This document shows, in pieces, positions 5,603 to 14,386 of a stretch of DNA of 24,915 nt (the first letter of the stretch is position 1; each line of letters begins with the position of its first letter). The position numbers were made by a program, and so were the translations under genes. The stretch comes from DAOTVS01 sp034436375 (GTDB lineage Bacteria > Chloroflexota > Anaerolineae > SpSt-313). The notes beneath the pieces were generated by a model. That model was not told the DNA's origin. It did not search any database and saw only the letters and a program-made list of their open reading frames with translations. Where the stretch lies: the NCBI GenBank assembly GCA_034436375.1, contig DAOTVS010000228.1:1-24915 (forward strand), written 5' to 3'.

Positions 5603-8593
5603 TTAACCCGTCTCACCCAGCTTGACGGCCTGATTGATGCGCATGCGCAGCAGCAGCCCGGCCAGCAGCGCCAGCGTCACCACGAACAGCACGCCCAGCA
5701 GTATATAAATGCGCACGATGCTGTCCCAGCCAATGGTCACCAGGTAGGGCGGGATGCGCGCTGCCAAGGTGTTGCCGACCTGCAGATAGGGAATGAACAG
5801 CTTGCTCATCCAGGCGCCGAGGGCCGTCCCGACGACCAGGGCGGTGATGATAAGGAAGGCCAGCTCAGAGGCCAGCAGCAGAGTCATCTGTTGGGCCGAC
5901 AGACCGATAGCCCGCAGGATGCCCAGTTCGATATAGCGGCGGCGGAACGAAAACAGCATGTTGAGCAGGAAACCAAAGGCCGCCAAAAAGGCCGCGGCGG
6001 CAAAGCCGACGGAGAGAACGCCGTACAACCCCTGCCGTTCGGCCCGGCTCATCTCAGTCTTCACCTGCTGGGCAGCGTTCTGCACCGTTGAAATCTGGAA
6101 CCCCAAGTCACGCAGGGAGGCGACGATCTGATCGCCATCGGCTGACGGCTCCGTTTTCAGCCACACATCATAGGGTACTTCGCCGCCCAATTGCTCGAAC
6201 AAAAAGTCATTGTTGCCGACGAGGAGCATGCCGTCGCCGGGGTACCAGGTCGGGAACAGGTTGAAAAAGCCGACAACGTGCACACTCGTCTCCACCTGAC
6301 CGTTGGGCCCATAGATGATGATGCGCATCGTATCACCCTGCTTCAGGCCATACTGCGCCGCCGCACTGCGCGGTATCAGGACGCCGTCATTGGTCAGGGC
6401 CAGGGCATTCATCAGGGCGCCCAGGCTGGTTGGCGCGAAATCGGGGCGCCAATAGGCCACGCGCGGAAAGTCGAGCCGGTCCACGCCCATGAACAGATCC
6501 GTCGCCTGGTTGTTCTCCATGCGCGTGGAAACACGGTATGTGCTCACACGCGCAGCAGCCTTGACGCCCGGCGCCTGCAGATGGTCCTGTACCGGCTGGA
6601 ACTCCCACACACGCCCCTGTGGCTGCGACTGGGGCTCTGGCGTGGCCTCCGCGCTCGCCTGTACCTGGGGATTCGCCGTCTCGCCCTGGCCCGGCATCTG
6701 CGAGCTCATCTGCTCATCGAGGCTGCTCGATTGCCCCGTCTCGGCCAGATGCATGTCTGCCCCTATGGCATAGTACGTCTGGTCATAGGCGTGGCTATCC
6801 AGAGTCTGCGCCAGTGACGCCGTGTAGGTCGAGAGGCCCAGGGTCACAATCAACAGCATCAGGGGGCCGGCGTAATCGTTGTGCGTGCGCGCCAGGTGCC
6901 GGGCGGCCAGCAAGATGCCCACGCTCTGGGTGTGGCTCGCCAGCCAGGCGATGGCGCTCATGATCGGGGGCAGCGCGCGCAGCATCAGCAGGGTCAGCGC
7001 CAGGGCGCCGAGCGCCGGCACCAAAAACAGGAGCGGGTTCTGGAAAGGATCGCTGGGCAGTGCATTGCTGACCAGCGTGCCGGCCTGGGCGACAATATTG
7101 GGGCTGACGGTGGGCGACACAATGCTGCCCTGCTGGCGGAGGACATAGATGCCATAACCGGTGGGAATCAGCAACAGCACGTCGAGCCAGGCCCGCTGCC
7201 ACCATGGACGCTGTAGCGTGCGCGCACGCTCTTGCTTGTAGGTGATGATTGTATGCTGCGCCGCCCCGATCACGGGTATGGCCTGCGCCAGAATCGCCAG
7301 GCCCAGCAGCGCCAGGCCAAACTGCCAGGCAGAGTTGGTGAGCACGACCCGCAAGTTCGAGGCGCCGCTGAAATCCAGAAAGCTGCGCGTCCGGCCGATC
7401 AGGTAGGCCAGCCACTGCCCCAGGAAAATGCCTGCCGCCAATGCGATGATCCCGACCAGGATGCCCTGCAGCAGGTTGATGCTGAACACCTGGGTGACTG
7501 TGGCGCCACGGCTGCGCAGGATAGCGATCTCACTGCGCTGCCGCTCAACCGAGAGCCCCGCTACGATGCCGATGAACGCCAACACCAGCCCGATAATGGG
7601 GATGCTAAAGGCATAGAGGAGGACAGACAGCCACGACGTCCGCAACTGATAAGTCGTCAACGCCTCCATGGGTGAGGAATCCATGCTGATATTCGGCAGG
7701 AAGCTCTTTACACGCTGCTCCAGCGAGATAATCCGGCTGCGGATCGTGCCGGCGTCGCTGGCCCGCACCCCCGAGCCATCCAGGACCATGTACCACAGCG
7801 CTGTGGAGATCTCGTGGTCGACATGGCTGCCGATGCGGTCACGCAGGCTGGCCTCAGGCACCAGCAACACATTACTCAAGGCCGTGGGGTCGTAGAACCA
7901 GAATTCATCCTTGGGGTTGCTGGCTCTCCAGACGCCAGCGATGCGCACGGGAATCTGGTAAAAGGCTTTTTGCTTTTCCTGCAAGCTTTGGTTCGCATCG
8001 AAGGCGATAAAGGTATCGCCGACCTGTATGCCATCTTGGGTGGCCATGTCCTCACTGATGAGCACATCCACGATGCTGTCGGGCGTAGCGGGCGCGGGCT
8101 CGGGAAAGCTTCCCTCTACCACGGTGATGTGCGACTGCAGGTCCGTGATGGAGCCGATGTTGACCCACCCCAGGGACTCTTTGCTGTCCGAAAACGCCGA
8201 ATCGCTCCCTGGGAACAGCTTGAGGTTATCGGTGGCCAGGTAGCGGACGATGAACTTGCGCGGCAGGCCAACTTGATTGCTCGCCGAGCCGTGCAGGTAG
8301 GTATCCAACGGTCCGATATCTGACCATTTGAGGGCCTTGTGCACGCCGGCGACATAGCGGAACATGAACGCAAAGGGCGACCGGCGCGCTATCTGGCCCC
8401 CAGAGCCAGGCACAGTATTGAGTTCCGTGGTTAGAATACGAAAGTTGACTGCATCCGAGTAGACCGGCAGGCTGACAGCCAATGCGACGGCTACCGTCAG
8501 CCCGATGGTAATCGCGAGCGCCAAGCCTTTCTGAGCCAGCAAGCGCTTGCCGGTGACGACCAGGATCGACCAAGTGTTAAAGATGACTTTCAT
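5603..8593 (-). CDS. FtsX/MacB-type ABC transporter permease, two FtsX domains
   Basis: This 996-residue membrane protein starts with one transmembrane helix (about 20-45, ALAITIGLTVAVALAVSLPV) followed by a large MacB-periplasmic-like domain. The first FtsX core is near 325-450 and contains ERQRSEIAILRSRGAT. A middle pair of helices (about 505-585) and a second extracellular domain with a Gln/Pro-rich stretch follow. The last FtsX core (about 865-985) has RRRYIELGILRAIGLS. The SEIAILRSRG and ELGILRAIG motifs are the coupling-helix regions of the family. The usual partner ATPase is not in the window. Family members export lipoproteins, peptides or antibiotics, or transmit force to cell-wall enzymes; the substrate here is unknown. 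ATG 8593 is the start; its ribosome-binding site is weak. Confidence 0.85.
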   Translation of the reverse strand: MKVIFNTWSILVVTGKRLLAQKGLALAITIGLTVAVALAVSLPVYSDAVNFRILTTELNTVPGSGGQIARRSPFAFMFRYVAGVHKALKWSDIGPLDTYLHGSASNQVGLPRKFIVRYLATDNLKLFPGSDSAFSDSKESLGWVNIGSITDLQSHITVVEGSFPEPAPATPDSIVDVLISEDMATQDGIQVGDTFIAFDANQSLQEKQKAFYQIPVRIAGVWRASNPKDEFWFYDPTALSNVLLVPEASLRDRIGSHVDHEISTALWYMVLDGSGVRASDAGTIRSRIISLEQRVKSFLPNISMDSSPMEALTTYQLRTSWLSVLLYAFSIPIIGLVLAFIGIVAGLSVERQRSEIAILRSRGATVTQVFSINLLQGILVGIIALAAGIFLGQWLAYLIGRTRSFLDFSGASNLRVVLTNSAWQFGLALLGLAILAQAIPVIGAAQHTIITYKQERARTLQRPWWQRAWLDVLLLIPTGYGIYVLRQQGSIVSPTVSPNIVAQAGTLVSNALPSDPFQNPLLFLVPALGALALTLLMLRALPPIMSAIAWLASHTQSVGILLAARHLARTHNDYAGPLMLLIVTLGLSTYTASLAQTLDSHAYDQTYYAIGADMHLAETGQSSSLDEQMSSQMPGQGETANPQVQASAEATPEPQSQPQGRVWEFQPVQDHLQAPGVKAAARVSTYRVSTRMENNQATDLFMGVDRLDFPRVAYWRPDFAPTSLGALMNALALTNDGVLIPRSAAAQYGLKQGDTMRIIIYGPNGQVETSVHVVGFFNLFPTWYPGDGMLLVGNNDFLFEQLGGEVPYDVWLKTEPSADGDQIVASLRDLGFQISTVQNAAQQVKTEMSRAERQGLYGVLSVGFAAAAFLAAFGFLLNMLFSFRRRYIELGILRAIGLSAQQMTLLLASELAFLIITALVVGTALGAWMSKLFIPYLQVGNTLAARIPPYLVTIGWDSIVRIYILLGVLFVVTLALLAGLLLRMRINQAVKLGETG

Positions 8594-8658
8594 ATCGGCT
8601 TTGCCTTTTGTGACGGCCAGATCGTGGTGGACATACAGCCAATGCCTGCGGGAGGAAA

Positions 8659-8687
8659 TTGACAGGCCATGCCAGGTGCTTTATGCT
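8659..8687 (+). promoter_or_regulatory. Sigma70-type promoter for the hybrid histidine kinase
   Basis: A perfect TTGACA (8659-8664) is followed after 17 bp by TATGCT (8682-8687). The predicted start point is near 8694, giving a leader of about 130 nt before ATG 8824. It lies in the 230-bp gap shared with the divergent FtsX-type gene, for which I see no convincing promoter. Confidence 0.55.
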
Positions 8688-8823
8688 AGATTGCACACCA
8701 GATAAGCTCACAGGCAGGTGCGCTTCCATATGATAGCACATAGTCCTGCTTTCGTGCAGAACTTTTGGACAGACTTTGGCCAGAACGAGGACTCGTTGCG
8801 GCCAGAACCAAGGAGGGTTCCCC

Positions 8824-11091
8824 ATGTGGCTCGGTCTACGGGCGCTGTGGCAATCCCGAGGCAGCCTGGCTGCTGAGGCGACGGAAACGCTGCGCCACAT
8901 CATGCAGTTCCTGGTCGTGGGCATGGGCGTGGCCTTTGCAGCCGGCTATGTGATTGTCGCTGTGGCGCCCTGGTGGCCGGAATATGTGCCGAGCCTGTGG
9001 TTCACAGGCGTCTGCTATGGGGCAACCTGCCTGCTCGCGCTGCGTCTGTTGCCCAGGAACCTGCTCGCCGGCCAGGCCGTGTGGCTGGCGGGCCTCACAG
9101 GCTCCATCGCCCTGGCCATGGCGCTGGAGCACAACCCGACGATTGCCATCCTGTTGGTGCTGATGCCCCTGCTGGCGGCTCTCACTATCGGTTGGCCGGC
9201 TGCCGTGCTGGCAGAGGCAGCTGTGGCAGCGCTGGTGTGGACGCCCCTGGCAACGCCTGCCCCGCTTTCCGGCCCCTCCAGCTCCCTTGCGAACATGGTG
9301 CTGCTGGGCGGCGCGCTCGGTGCAGTCGTGGGTTGGAGCGTAGCGCGGGCTGTGACAAGCATGGTGCGCTGGGCCCTGCACAGCTGGGAGCGAGCCCACA
9401 AGGTCCAGGAGGAAGCTCGCGACCAGAGAGTCGAGATGAAGCAAATCCAGGAGGACCTTGTCCTGGCCAATCAGGAGCTGAGCCGGCTTTCGGACAAGCT
9501 AAAGCAGATGTGGCAGATTGCCCAGGAGGCACGGCAGGCCAAAGCCGAGTTTGTAGCCAATGTGTCACACGAGCTGCGCACACCCCTGAACATGATCATC
9601 GGCTTTGCCGAGCTGATGACCGAGGCGCCTCGGGTCTATGGACGCAAGCTGCCCCCTACACTGCTGGCCGATATCGGCGCCATCCATGCCAATGCCCAGC
9701 ACCTGGCCCGGCTGGTGGATGACATCCTGGACCTCAGTCAGGTGGAAGCGGGTCGCATGGCCCTGAGCAAGTCATGGTCCGCGGTTGCCGTCATCATCGA
9801 GGAGGCGGCGCAGGAAGTGCGCTCTCTTTACGAATCAAAGCATCTCTACGTCCAGGCGGACGTGCCGCCAGATTTGCCACCGGTCTATTGCGATGCCACG
9901 CGCATCCGGCAAGTGTTGCTCAACCTGCTGAGCAACGCCGGCCGTTTCATGGAACAGGGAGGGGCGCGCATACGAGCACGCCATCAGGCCAATGAGGTGG
10001 TGATCAGCGTGACCGACACGGGGCCCGGCATTCCGGCTGCGGACGTGCAGCGGCTGTTCCAACCCTTCTCGCAGCTCGATGCCTCCATTCGCCGGCGGCA
10101 GGGGGGCAGCGGCCTGGGCCTGGCGATCAGCAAGCAGTTTGTCGAAATGCACGAAGGCAGGATGTGGGTAGAAAGCGAGGTCGGCGTGGGCACAACCTTT
10201 TATTTTACCCTGCCCCTCGAAGCGCCTCTGCCCGCCGCTGCCCGCGGCGCCGACCATGTAAAGCGGTTTATCAGTGCGGAGGCGGAATTCCGCATGCGCA
10301 CCCGGCGTTTCAAGGCGCCTGTGCCAGAGGCCCTGCCACGTTTCATCGTGGTCGAGCAAGATCACGCGCTCAGCCGGCTGGCGGAGCGCTACCTGGGCGA
10401 TATCGAGGTCGAGACGGTCGGAGAGGTCCAGGAGGCGCTTGATCTGCTGCGGCGCGTGCCGGCGAGCGCTGTGCTCGTGGATGGCTACTGGCATGGCGAC
10501 CGGGCCCTGCTGGAAAGAGAGGCGGCGCTCCTGCCCGATACTCCGCCCATCGTCACATGCTGGTTTGCCAGCGATGGCTTGGCGGCCGAGGAGCTGGGCA
10601 TTGCCCGCTATCTGCCCAAGCCGGTCATGCGCGAGCAATTGCTTGCTGCCGTGGAGGATATCGGCCGGCAAGTGCGGACCATCCTCCTGGTCGATGATGA
10701 GCCCGAGGTCCTGCGCCTGTTCACGCGCATCCTCTACAGCGCCGAGCGTGGCTATCGCGTCCTGCGCGCCACAACGGGCACCCGAGCCCTGCATTTGCTG
10801 CGCCACGAGCAGCCCGATCTGGCGATCCTCGACCTGGCCATGCCGGGCATGGATGGCTTCCAGGTCTTGCGCCAGCGGGCTGCCGACCCGAGCATCCAGC
10901 ATATTCCGATCATCGTGACCTCAGCGCGGGGGCTAAGCACCGACCCGATGCACACGGACCGGATTGCCGTGACCTCGTATGGCGGGCTGACGACCGGCGA
11001 CTTGCTGACCTGCATCCGCGATGTGATCAGGATGGCAGCGGATGGGAGGCAAGCTGGCGGTCCAGGGCATCGAGAAACAACTGCCGGCTAA
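8824..11091 (+). CDS. Membrane hybrid histidine kinase with two receiver domains
   Basis: This 755-residue protein starts at ATG 8824, behind AAGGAGG at 8811-8817; an in-frame upstream extension lacks a ribosome-binding site. About five hydrophobic segments (25-50, 57-76, 80-100, 105-140, 155-175) form a membrane sensor without a large external domain. A coiled coil (190-240) leads to HisKA with SHELRTP (phospho-acceptor His249). The ATPase domain has LLSNA (Asn371), DTGPGIP (398-404) and GGSGLGL (427-433). Receiver 1 (506-615) keeps the phospho-acceptor Asp553 and Lys599, but its acidic pair is Glu511-Gln512. Receiver 2 (617-735) has Asp624, Asp625 and Asp670 but lacks the usual Lys-Pro after beta-5. 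Its 3' end overlaps the convergent regulator by 65 bp, which suggests a functional pair. Confidence 0.88.
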   Translation: MWLGLRALWQSRGSLAAEATETLRHIMQFLVVGMGVAFAAGYVIVAVAPWWPEYVPSLWFTGVCYGATCLLALRLLPRNLLAGQAVWLAGLTGSIALAMALEHNPTIAILLVLMPLLAALTIGWPAAVLAEAAVAALVWTPLATPAPLSGPSSSLANMVLLGGALGAVVGWSVARAVTSMVRWALHSWERAHKVQEEARDQRVEMKQIQEDLVLANQELSRLSDKLKQMWQIAQEARQAKAEFVANVSHELRTPLNMIIGFAELMTEAPRVYGRKLPPTLLADIGAIHANAQHLARLVDDILDLSQVEAGRMALSKSWSAVAVIIEEAAQEVRSLYESKHLYVQADVPPDLPPVYCDATRIRQVLLNLLSNAGRFMEQGGARIRARHQANEVVISVTDTGPGIPAADVQRLFQPFSQLDASIRRRQGGSGLGLAISKQFVEMHEGRMWVESEVGVGTTFYFTLPLEAPLPAAARGADHVKRFISAEAEFRMRTRRFKAPVPEALPRFIVVEQDHALSRLAERYLGDIEVETVGEVQEALDLLRRVPASAVLVDGYWHGDRALLEREAALLPDTPPIVTCWFASDGLAAEELGIARYLPKPVMREQLLAAVEDIGRQVRTILLVDDEPEVLRLFTRILYSAERGYRVLRATTGTRALHLLRHEQPDLAILDLAMPGMDGFQVLRQRAADPSIQHIPIIVTSARGLSTDPMHTDRIAVTSYGGLTTGDLLTCIRDVIRMAADGRQAGGPGHRETTAG

Positions 11092-12331
11092 CCGGCTTTT
11101 GCATAAAGTCATCGGCGCCCAGGGAAAGGGCCAGCTCCCGCTGTGGCAGTACAGTGCAGACGATAATCGGGATCGCCGCCGTAGACGGGCTCTGGCGCAG
11201 GTTAGCTAACACCGTCCAGCCATCCGTGCCGGGCATCATCACATCGACCACAATCACTTCGAATACCGCGCTGCGGAGCAGCGCCAGTGCTTCAGGGGCG
11301 CTCTGAGCGCCCACGACCCGGTAGCGGGTGCCGGCGGCATAGCGTTGCAGCAACTGTAAGGCCTGGGCGTTGTCGTCGATGACCAGCACCTGGCGCTGGC
11401 CTAACGCCGAGAAAGTGAACTGGGCTTTGCTCACCCGGCCTGCGGTCGTAACCTGCATCTTGCCGCTGCATAGCTCCACCAGCCTCTGGGCGAATTGCAG
11501 CTTTTGCTGATCTTCAGCGTTGCTCTGCTGGACTGGCGCCGGGGACTTCCATTCACACCGAATCTGCACCTGGTCGCGTGCCAGGCTGGCTACAATGCGG
11601 ACGGGCGCGTCGGCTCCCGGCGGCGCATTGAGGACGGCTACCGTCAATACATTGAGCAGGGCCTGGCGCACGGCAGCTGGATGGGCGACGATGTGGGGTA
11701 GATGCTCCTCCAATACCATCTCGATGGAGACGCTCCGCTGCCTGGCCAGGGGGCGCAGAAGCTCTACCGCCGCTGGCAGCGACTCGCTCAGGTCGGTCGT
11801 CTCTTCCGGTGGGCTGGTTTTGAGCCAATCCAGCTCATCCTCGCCATGGGGGGCAGCGGCGGTTGCCGGGGGCTCTGGCGACGCCTCGAGCGGGCTGTTG
11901 GGTTGCAGGTGAAATTGCTCTGCCAGGTGATAGGTCAGGGCTTCCAGGGCCGATTGCTGCAAGCGCCTGAGCTGGCGCAGGCTGATGCCCATTTGATTGG
12001 CGACCTCATCCTGGCTGAATTGCTCCACGTAACGATAGTAGAGGGACTGGAAGACCTCCCAGGCGCGAGACCCAGGGGGCTCCTCGGGCTGGGGCTGCAG
12101 GGCTTCAATGGCGCTCACCAGAATACTGCGGATAGCTACCGGTGTATCAAAGCGGGCTGACACCCCAAAGGCGGCGGCCAGAGGACTCTTGCGCAGAAAA
12201 GCCGGATCATGCAGATGGTTGAGGGCCTCGCGAATTTGCTTCTGTTGTTGGTGCAGTACAGTTGAGTCCAAATTCTGTCCCCACTCTGGCCGCGCGCGGG
12301 CCAAAAAACGCCCATGGCGTTCGGATTCCAT
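11027..12331 (-). CDS. Regulator with HTH, histidine-kinase-like ATPase and receiver domains, no HisKA
   Basis: From ATG 12331 the protein has 434 residues; the frame is open 45 codons further upstream. Residues 95-138 contain a helix-turn-helix resembling sigma-factor region 4 or LuxR-type motifs (FSQDEVANQMGISLRQL). Residues 185-308 resemble the GHKL ATPase fold of kinases (VRQALLNVLTVAVLNA), but no HisKA dimerisation/His domain precedes it and the glycine boxes are poor. The C-terminal receiver (314-430) is complete: Asp319-Asp320, Asp363, Thr393, Lys412. I chose ATG 12331 because a near-ideal promoter lies directly upstream. It is convergent with the hybrid kinase, overlapping 65 bp, and probably receives its phosphate. 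DNA binding is inferred from the HTH. Confidence 0.75.
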   Translation of the reverse strand: MESERHGRFLARARPEWGQNLDSTVLHQQQKQIREALNHLHDPAFLRKSPLAAAFGVSARFDTPVAIRSILVSAIEALQPQPEEPPGSRAWEVFQSLYYRYVEQFSQDEVANQMGISLRQLRRLQQSALEALTYHLAEQFHLQPNSPLEASPEPPATAAAPHGEDELDWLKTSPPEETTDLSESLPAAVELLRPLARQRSVSIEMVLEEHLPHIVAHPAAVRQALLNVLTVAVLNAPPGADAPVRIVASLARDQVQIRCEWKSPAPVQQSNAEDQQKLQFAQRLVELCSGKMQVTTAGRVSKAQFTFSALGQRQVLVIDDNAQALQLLQRYAAGTRYRVVGAQSAPEALALLRSAVFEVIVVDVMMPGTDGWTVLANLRQSPSTAAIPIIVCTVLPQRELALSLGADDFMQKPVSRQLFLDALDRQLASHPLPS

Positions 12332-12679
12332 TGTATACTCTATTATACCCAAGGCGTGGCTCATCTGCAATAAGCTGCGGTGGGGGTGCGTCCAGGATAC
12401 GCCAGCGAGTTCACGCCTCTGCCAGGTTGAGGCCAAGCGGCAGCGTGGCGGAATAGCTGGCTGCAATCCGGGCGGCGGATGCGGATCCTGGATGCACCCT
12501 CAGGTGGCAGGCCGTTCTGTTCACCTCGCTTCCGGCGTCAATGTTGCGAGTGTCGCACGACGCGAGGGCATCGACAAACCTGCTCAAGAAGGAGGCGCAC
12601 AGAGAATAGAGTAATCGGAATCCCCAGTTCGCAGTGAGAGTCTTCGCTCGTACTTGGTCTTTTTCAGGAGGAGCATACA
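12332..12679. other. Divergent leader region between the regulator and the sugar ABC operon
   Basis: On the minus strand this holds the regulator promoter (12342-12370). Facing the ABC operon are a small palindrome TGCGA-GTG-TCGCA (12545-12557), two GANTC sites (12618-12622 and 12638-12642) and the AGGAGGAG ribosome-binding site at 12665-12672. I find no convincing -35/-10 pair for the ABC operon. The palindrome is a candidate operator only. Confidence 0.4.
12342..12370 (-). promoter_or_regulatory. Promoter giving a probably leaderless regulator mRNA
   Basis: On the minus strand TTGCAG (12370-12365) and a perfect TATAAT (12347-12342) are 17 bp apart. Ten bases separate the -10 from ATG 12331, so transcription should begin only about 2-4 nt before the start codon. 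No Shine-Dalgarno sequence is possible, and this decides the start codon. Confidence 0.6.
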
Positions 12680-14263
12680 ATGTCCAAGCAATTGTCTCGT
12701 CGCGGATTCCTCAAACTGGCCGGCGCGTCCAGCATTGCGGCCATCCTTGCTGCCTGCGCCCCCGCTTCCGCGCCAACCCAGGCGCCCGCGCCGACGCAAG
12801 CATCTGCATCGACAGAAGCGACGGCAGCGCCCCAAGCCACCGCCGTGCCAGAAGCCACCCAGGCCCCCGCAGCCGCGGGCACCAAGAAGACCATCAAGCA
12901 CTACCTGCAGGGCCTGACCCCACGCGAGCGCACCGCCGACGACGCGGTGGATCCACCCAAGTATGCGAACACCCTCAAGGCGCAGTATGAGGAAGCGCAC
13001 CCTGGCGTCACGATCGAGTTTGTGCCCAACCTGGCCCAGGGCTATGAGGAGTGGCTGGTGACTCAGATGTCGGGCGGCACCTCGCCCGAGATCGTCTGGT
13101 ATCAGCGCGGCTACATTTCCCGCGACTATAACAAGGGCTGGTTCGTCAACCTGGATCCGTATCTGGCCGAGCCCGATACCTACGTGCCCGATAACAAGAC
13201 CTGGAAGGAGATCTTCCAGCCACCAGTTATCGAGAGCGGCAAGGCGCCCGACGGCCATATCTATATGATCACTGGCGATATCGTCGGCACCGGGTTCTTC
13301 TACAATCAGGACATGTTCGACAAGCTGGGTCTCAAGGTGCCCGAGACCTGGAAAGAATTCGAGGTCGTCGAGAAGGCGATCAAGGATTCGGGCGTGACCC
13401 CGATCTCTATCAGCTTCGACCTGTCGGGCGGCACCCAGCTCTGGGGCAGCTGGTCCACGCGTATCATCCAGGACGTAATGTACGACAAGAAGATGGGCAT
13501 GATCAAAGGCACCAACCAGCCCGTCCCGCGCACCTGGAAGCCGGGCGAGAATCTGCCCCAGCCGGTGATGGTCAAGGCCATCGTAGAGAAGCGCTACGGA
13601 GCGACCGATCCCGAGTTCAAGGAAATGCTCAAGATCCTCAAGGACTGGTCCCAGTGGTTCGTAGATAGCTTCTGGGCCTTCCCGAACACCGATGTCTACA
13701 AGCTGTGGGCGAACGGCCAGGCGGCCATGACCTGGCAGGGCTCCTGGATGAACAAGACCGTGCTCAACGACCCGCTCATCAAGTTCAAATATGGCGTGCT
13801 GCCCAAGATCCCCCAGATCACGACCGAAACCTCGCAGTTCGGCGGCATCGACTTTCCGGCGATGGCCGGCGTGGGCGGCGTCTTCCAGTATGCGATCGCG
13901 GCCGAGGCGGAGAAGCGCGGCAACCTGAACGAAACGATCGACTGGATGCGTTTCATCACCGCCCCCAAGAACCTGATCGCGCTGCTCAACGACCATGGTG
14001 GGTTCGCCCCCGGCACGGTCGATACCACCGGCGCCGACCCGACCCTGGCCGTCTATACCGACATGATGGTCAAGTACGGCACCGAGCGCATGGAGCCCTT
14101 TGACTCGATGTTGACCCGCGAGTTTGTGGACACGATGTGGAACGAGCTGCAGCAGTTCCTGGCCGGGCAGATGCAGCTCGACGCCTTTGCGACCACCCTC
14201 CAGGGCCAGATGGAAGCGGCCGCCAAGAGCCTGGCCGACGAGCATCCCGAGTGGGTCAAGTAG
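12680..14263 (+). CDS. Carbohydrate ABC transporter substrate-binding lipoprotein (Tat-type signal)
   Basis: This 527-residue extracellular binding protein of the SBP_bac_1 class captures sugars for the permeases encoded next. The N-terminus has a twin-arginine motif SRRGFLK (6-12) and lipobox LAAC (Cys26), then an Ala/Pro/Thr linker to about residue 70. The body shows family-like segments VTQMSGGTSPEIVWY (about 130-144), GFFYNQDMFDKLGLKVPETW, and QAAMTWQGSW. It is longer than typical sugar-binding proteins (about 420-450 aa), partly because of the linker. Start ATG 12680 follows AGGAGGAG. The first permease begins 123 bp downstream after a strong hairpin, which may keep this mRNA segment at higher level than the permeases. 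The sugar is not identifiable. Confidence 0.9.
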   Translation: MSKQLSRRGFLKLAGASSIAAILAACAPASAPTQAPAPTQASASTEATAAPQATAVPEATQAPAAAGTKKTIKHYLQGLTPRERTADDAVDPPKYANTLKAQYEEAHPGVTIEFVPNLAQGYEEWLVTQMSGGTSPEIVWYQRGYISRDYNKGWFVNLDPYLAEPDTYVPDNKTWKEIFQPPVIESGKAPDGHIYMITGDIVGTGFFYNQDMFDKLGLKVPETWKEFEVVEKAIKDSGVTPISISFDLSGGTQLWGSWSTRIIQDVMYDKKMGMIKGTNQPVPRTWKPGENLPQPVMVKAIVEKRYGATDPEFKEMLKILKDWSQWFVDSFWAFPNTDVYKLWANGQAAMTWQGSWMNKTVLNDPLIKFKYGVLPKIPQITTETSQFGGIDFPAMAGVGGVFQYAIAAEAEKRGNLNETIDWMRFITAPKNLIALLNDHGGFAPGTVDTTGADPTLAVYTDMMVKYGTERMEPFDSMLTREFVDTMWNELQQFLAGQMQLDAFATTLQGQMEAAAKSLADEHPEWVK

Positions 14264-14270
14264 TCGTGCT

Positions 14271-14362
14271 GGTTTGTCCGTAGGACGAAGCGCGAAGGCG
14301 CTCACAACAAACCCGGATCGCGCTGTTGAAACGTGGGCGGGCGAGTGTTCGCCCGCCCACGT
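14271..14362 (+). promoter_or_regulatory. Structured intercistronic region between binding protein and permease
   Basis: A perfect 14-bp stem (14331-14344 with 14349-14362) is closed by the tetraloop GTGT and has no U tract. Just upstream GGTTTGT (14271-14277) pairs with ACAAACC (14307-14313), enclosing two small hairpins: GTCC-GTA-GGAC and AGCGC-GAAG-GCGCT. Such elements between a binding-protein gene and its permease genes commonly act as 3'-end stabilisers or partial terminators that raise binding-protein yield, as in malE-malF. The three-way arrangement of the upstream part is my reading and could be fortuitous. Confidence 0.6.
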
Positions 14363-14386
14363 CACCCTGGCTAGCGGAGTGAAATC

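Noticed and set aside
8776..8823. Upstream start of the hybrid kinase at 8776
   Set aside because: It has no Shine-Dalgarno sequence, while ATG 8824 has AAGGAGG at the right spacing.
12331..12466. Upstream 45-codon extension of the regulator gene to 12466
   Set aside because: The best promoter in the area (TATAAT at 12347-12342) lies inside it, and the extension has no family-like sequence or ribosome-binding site.
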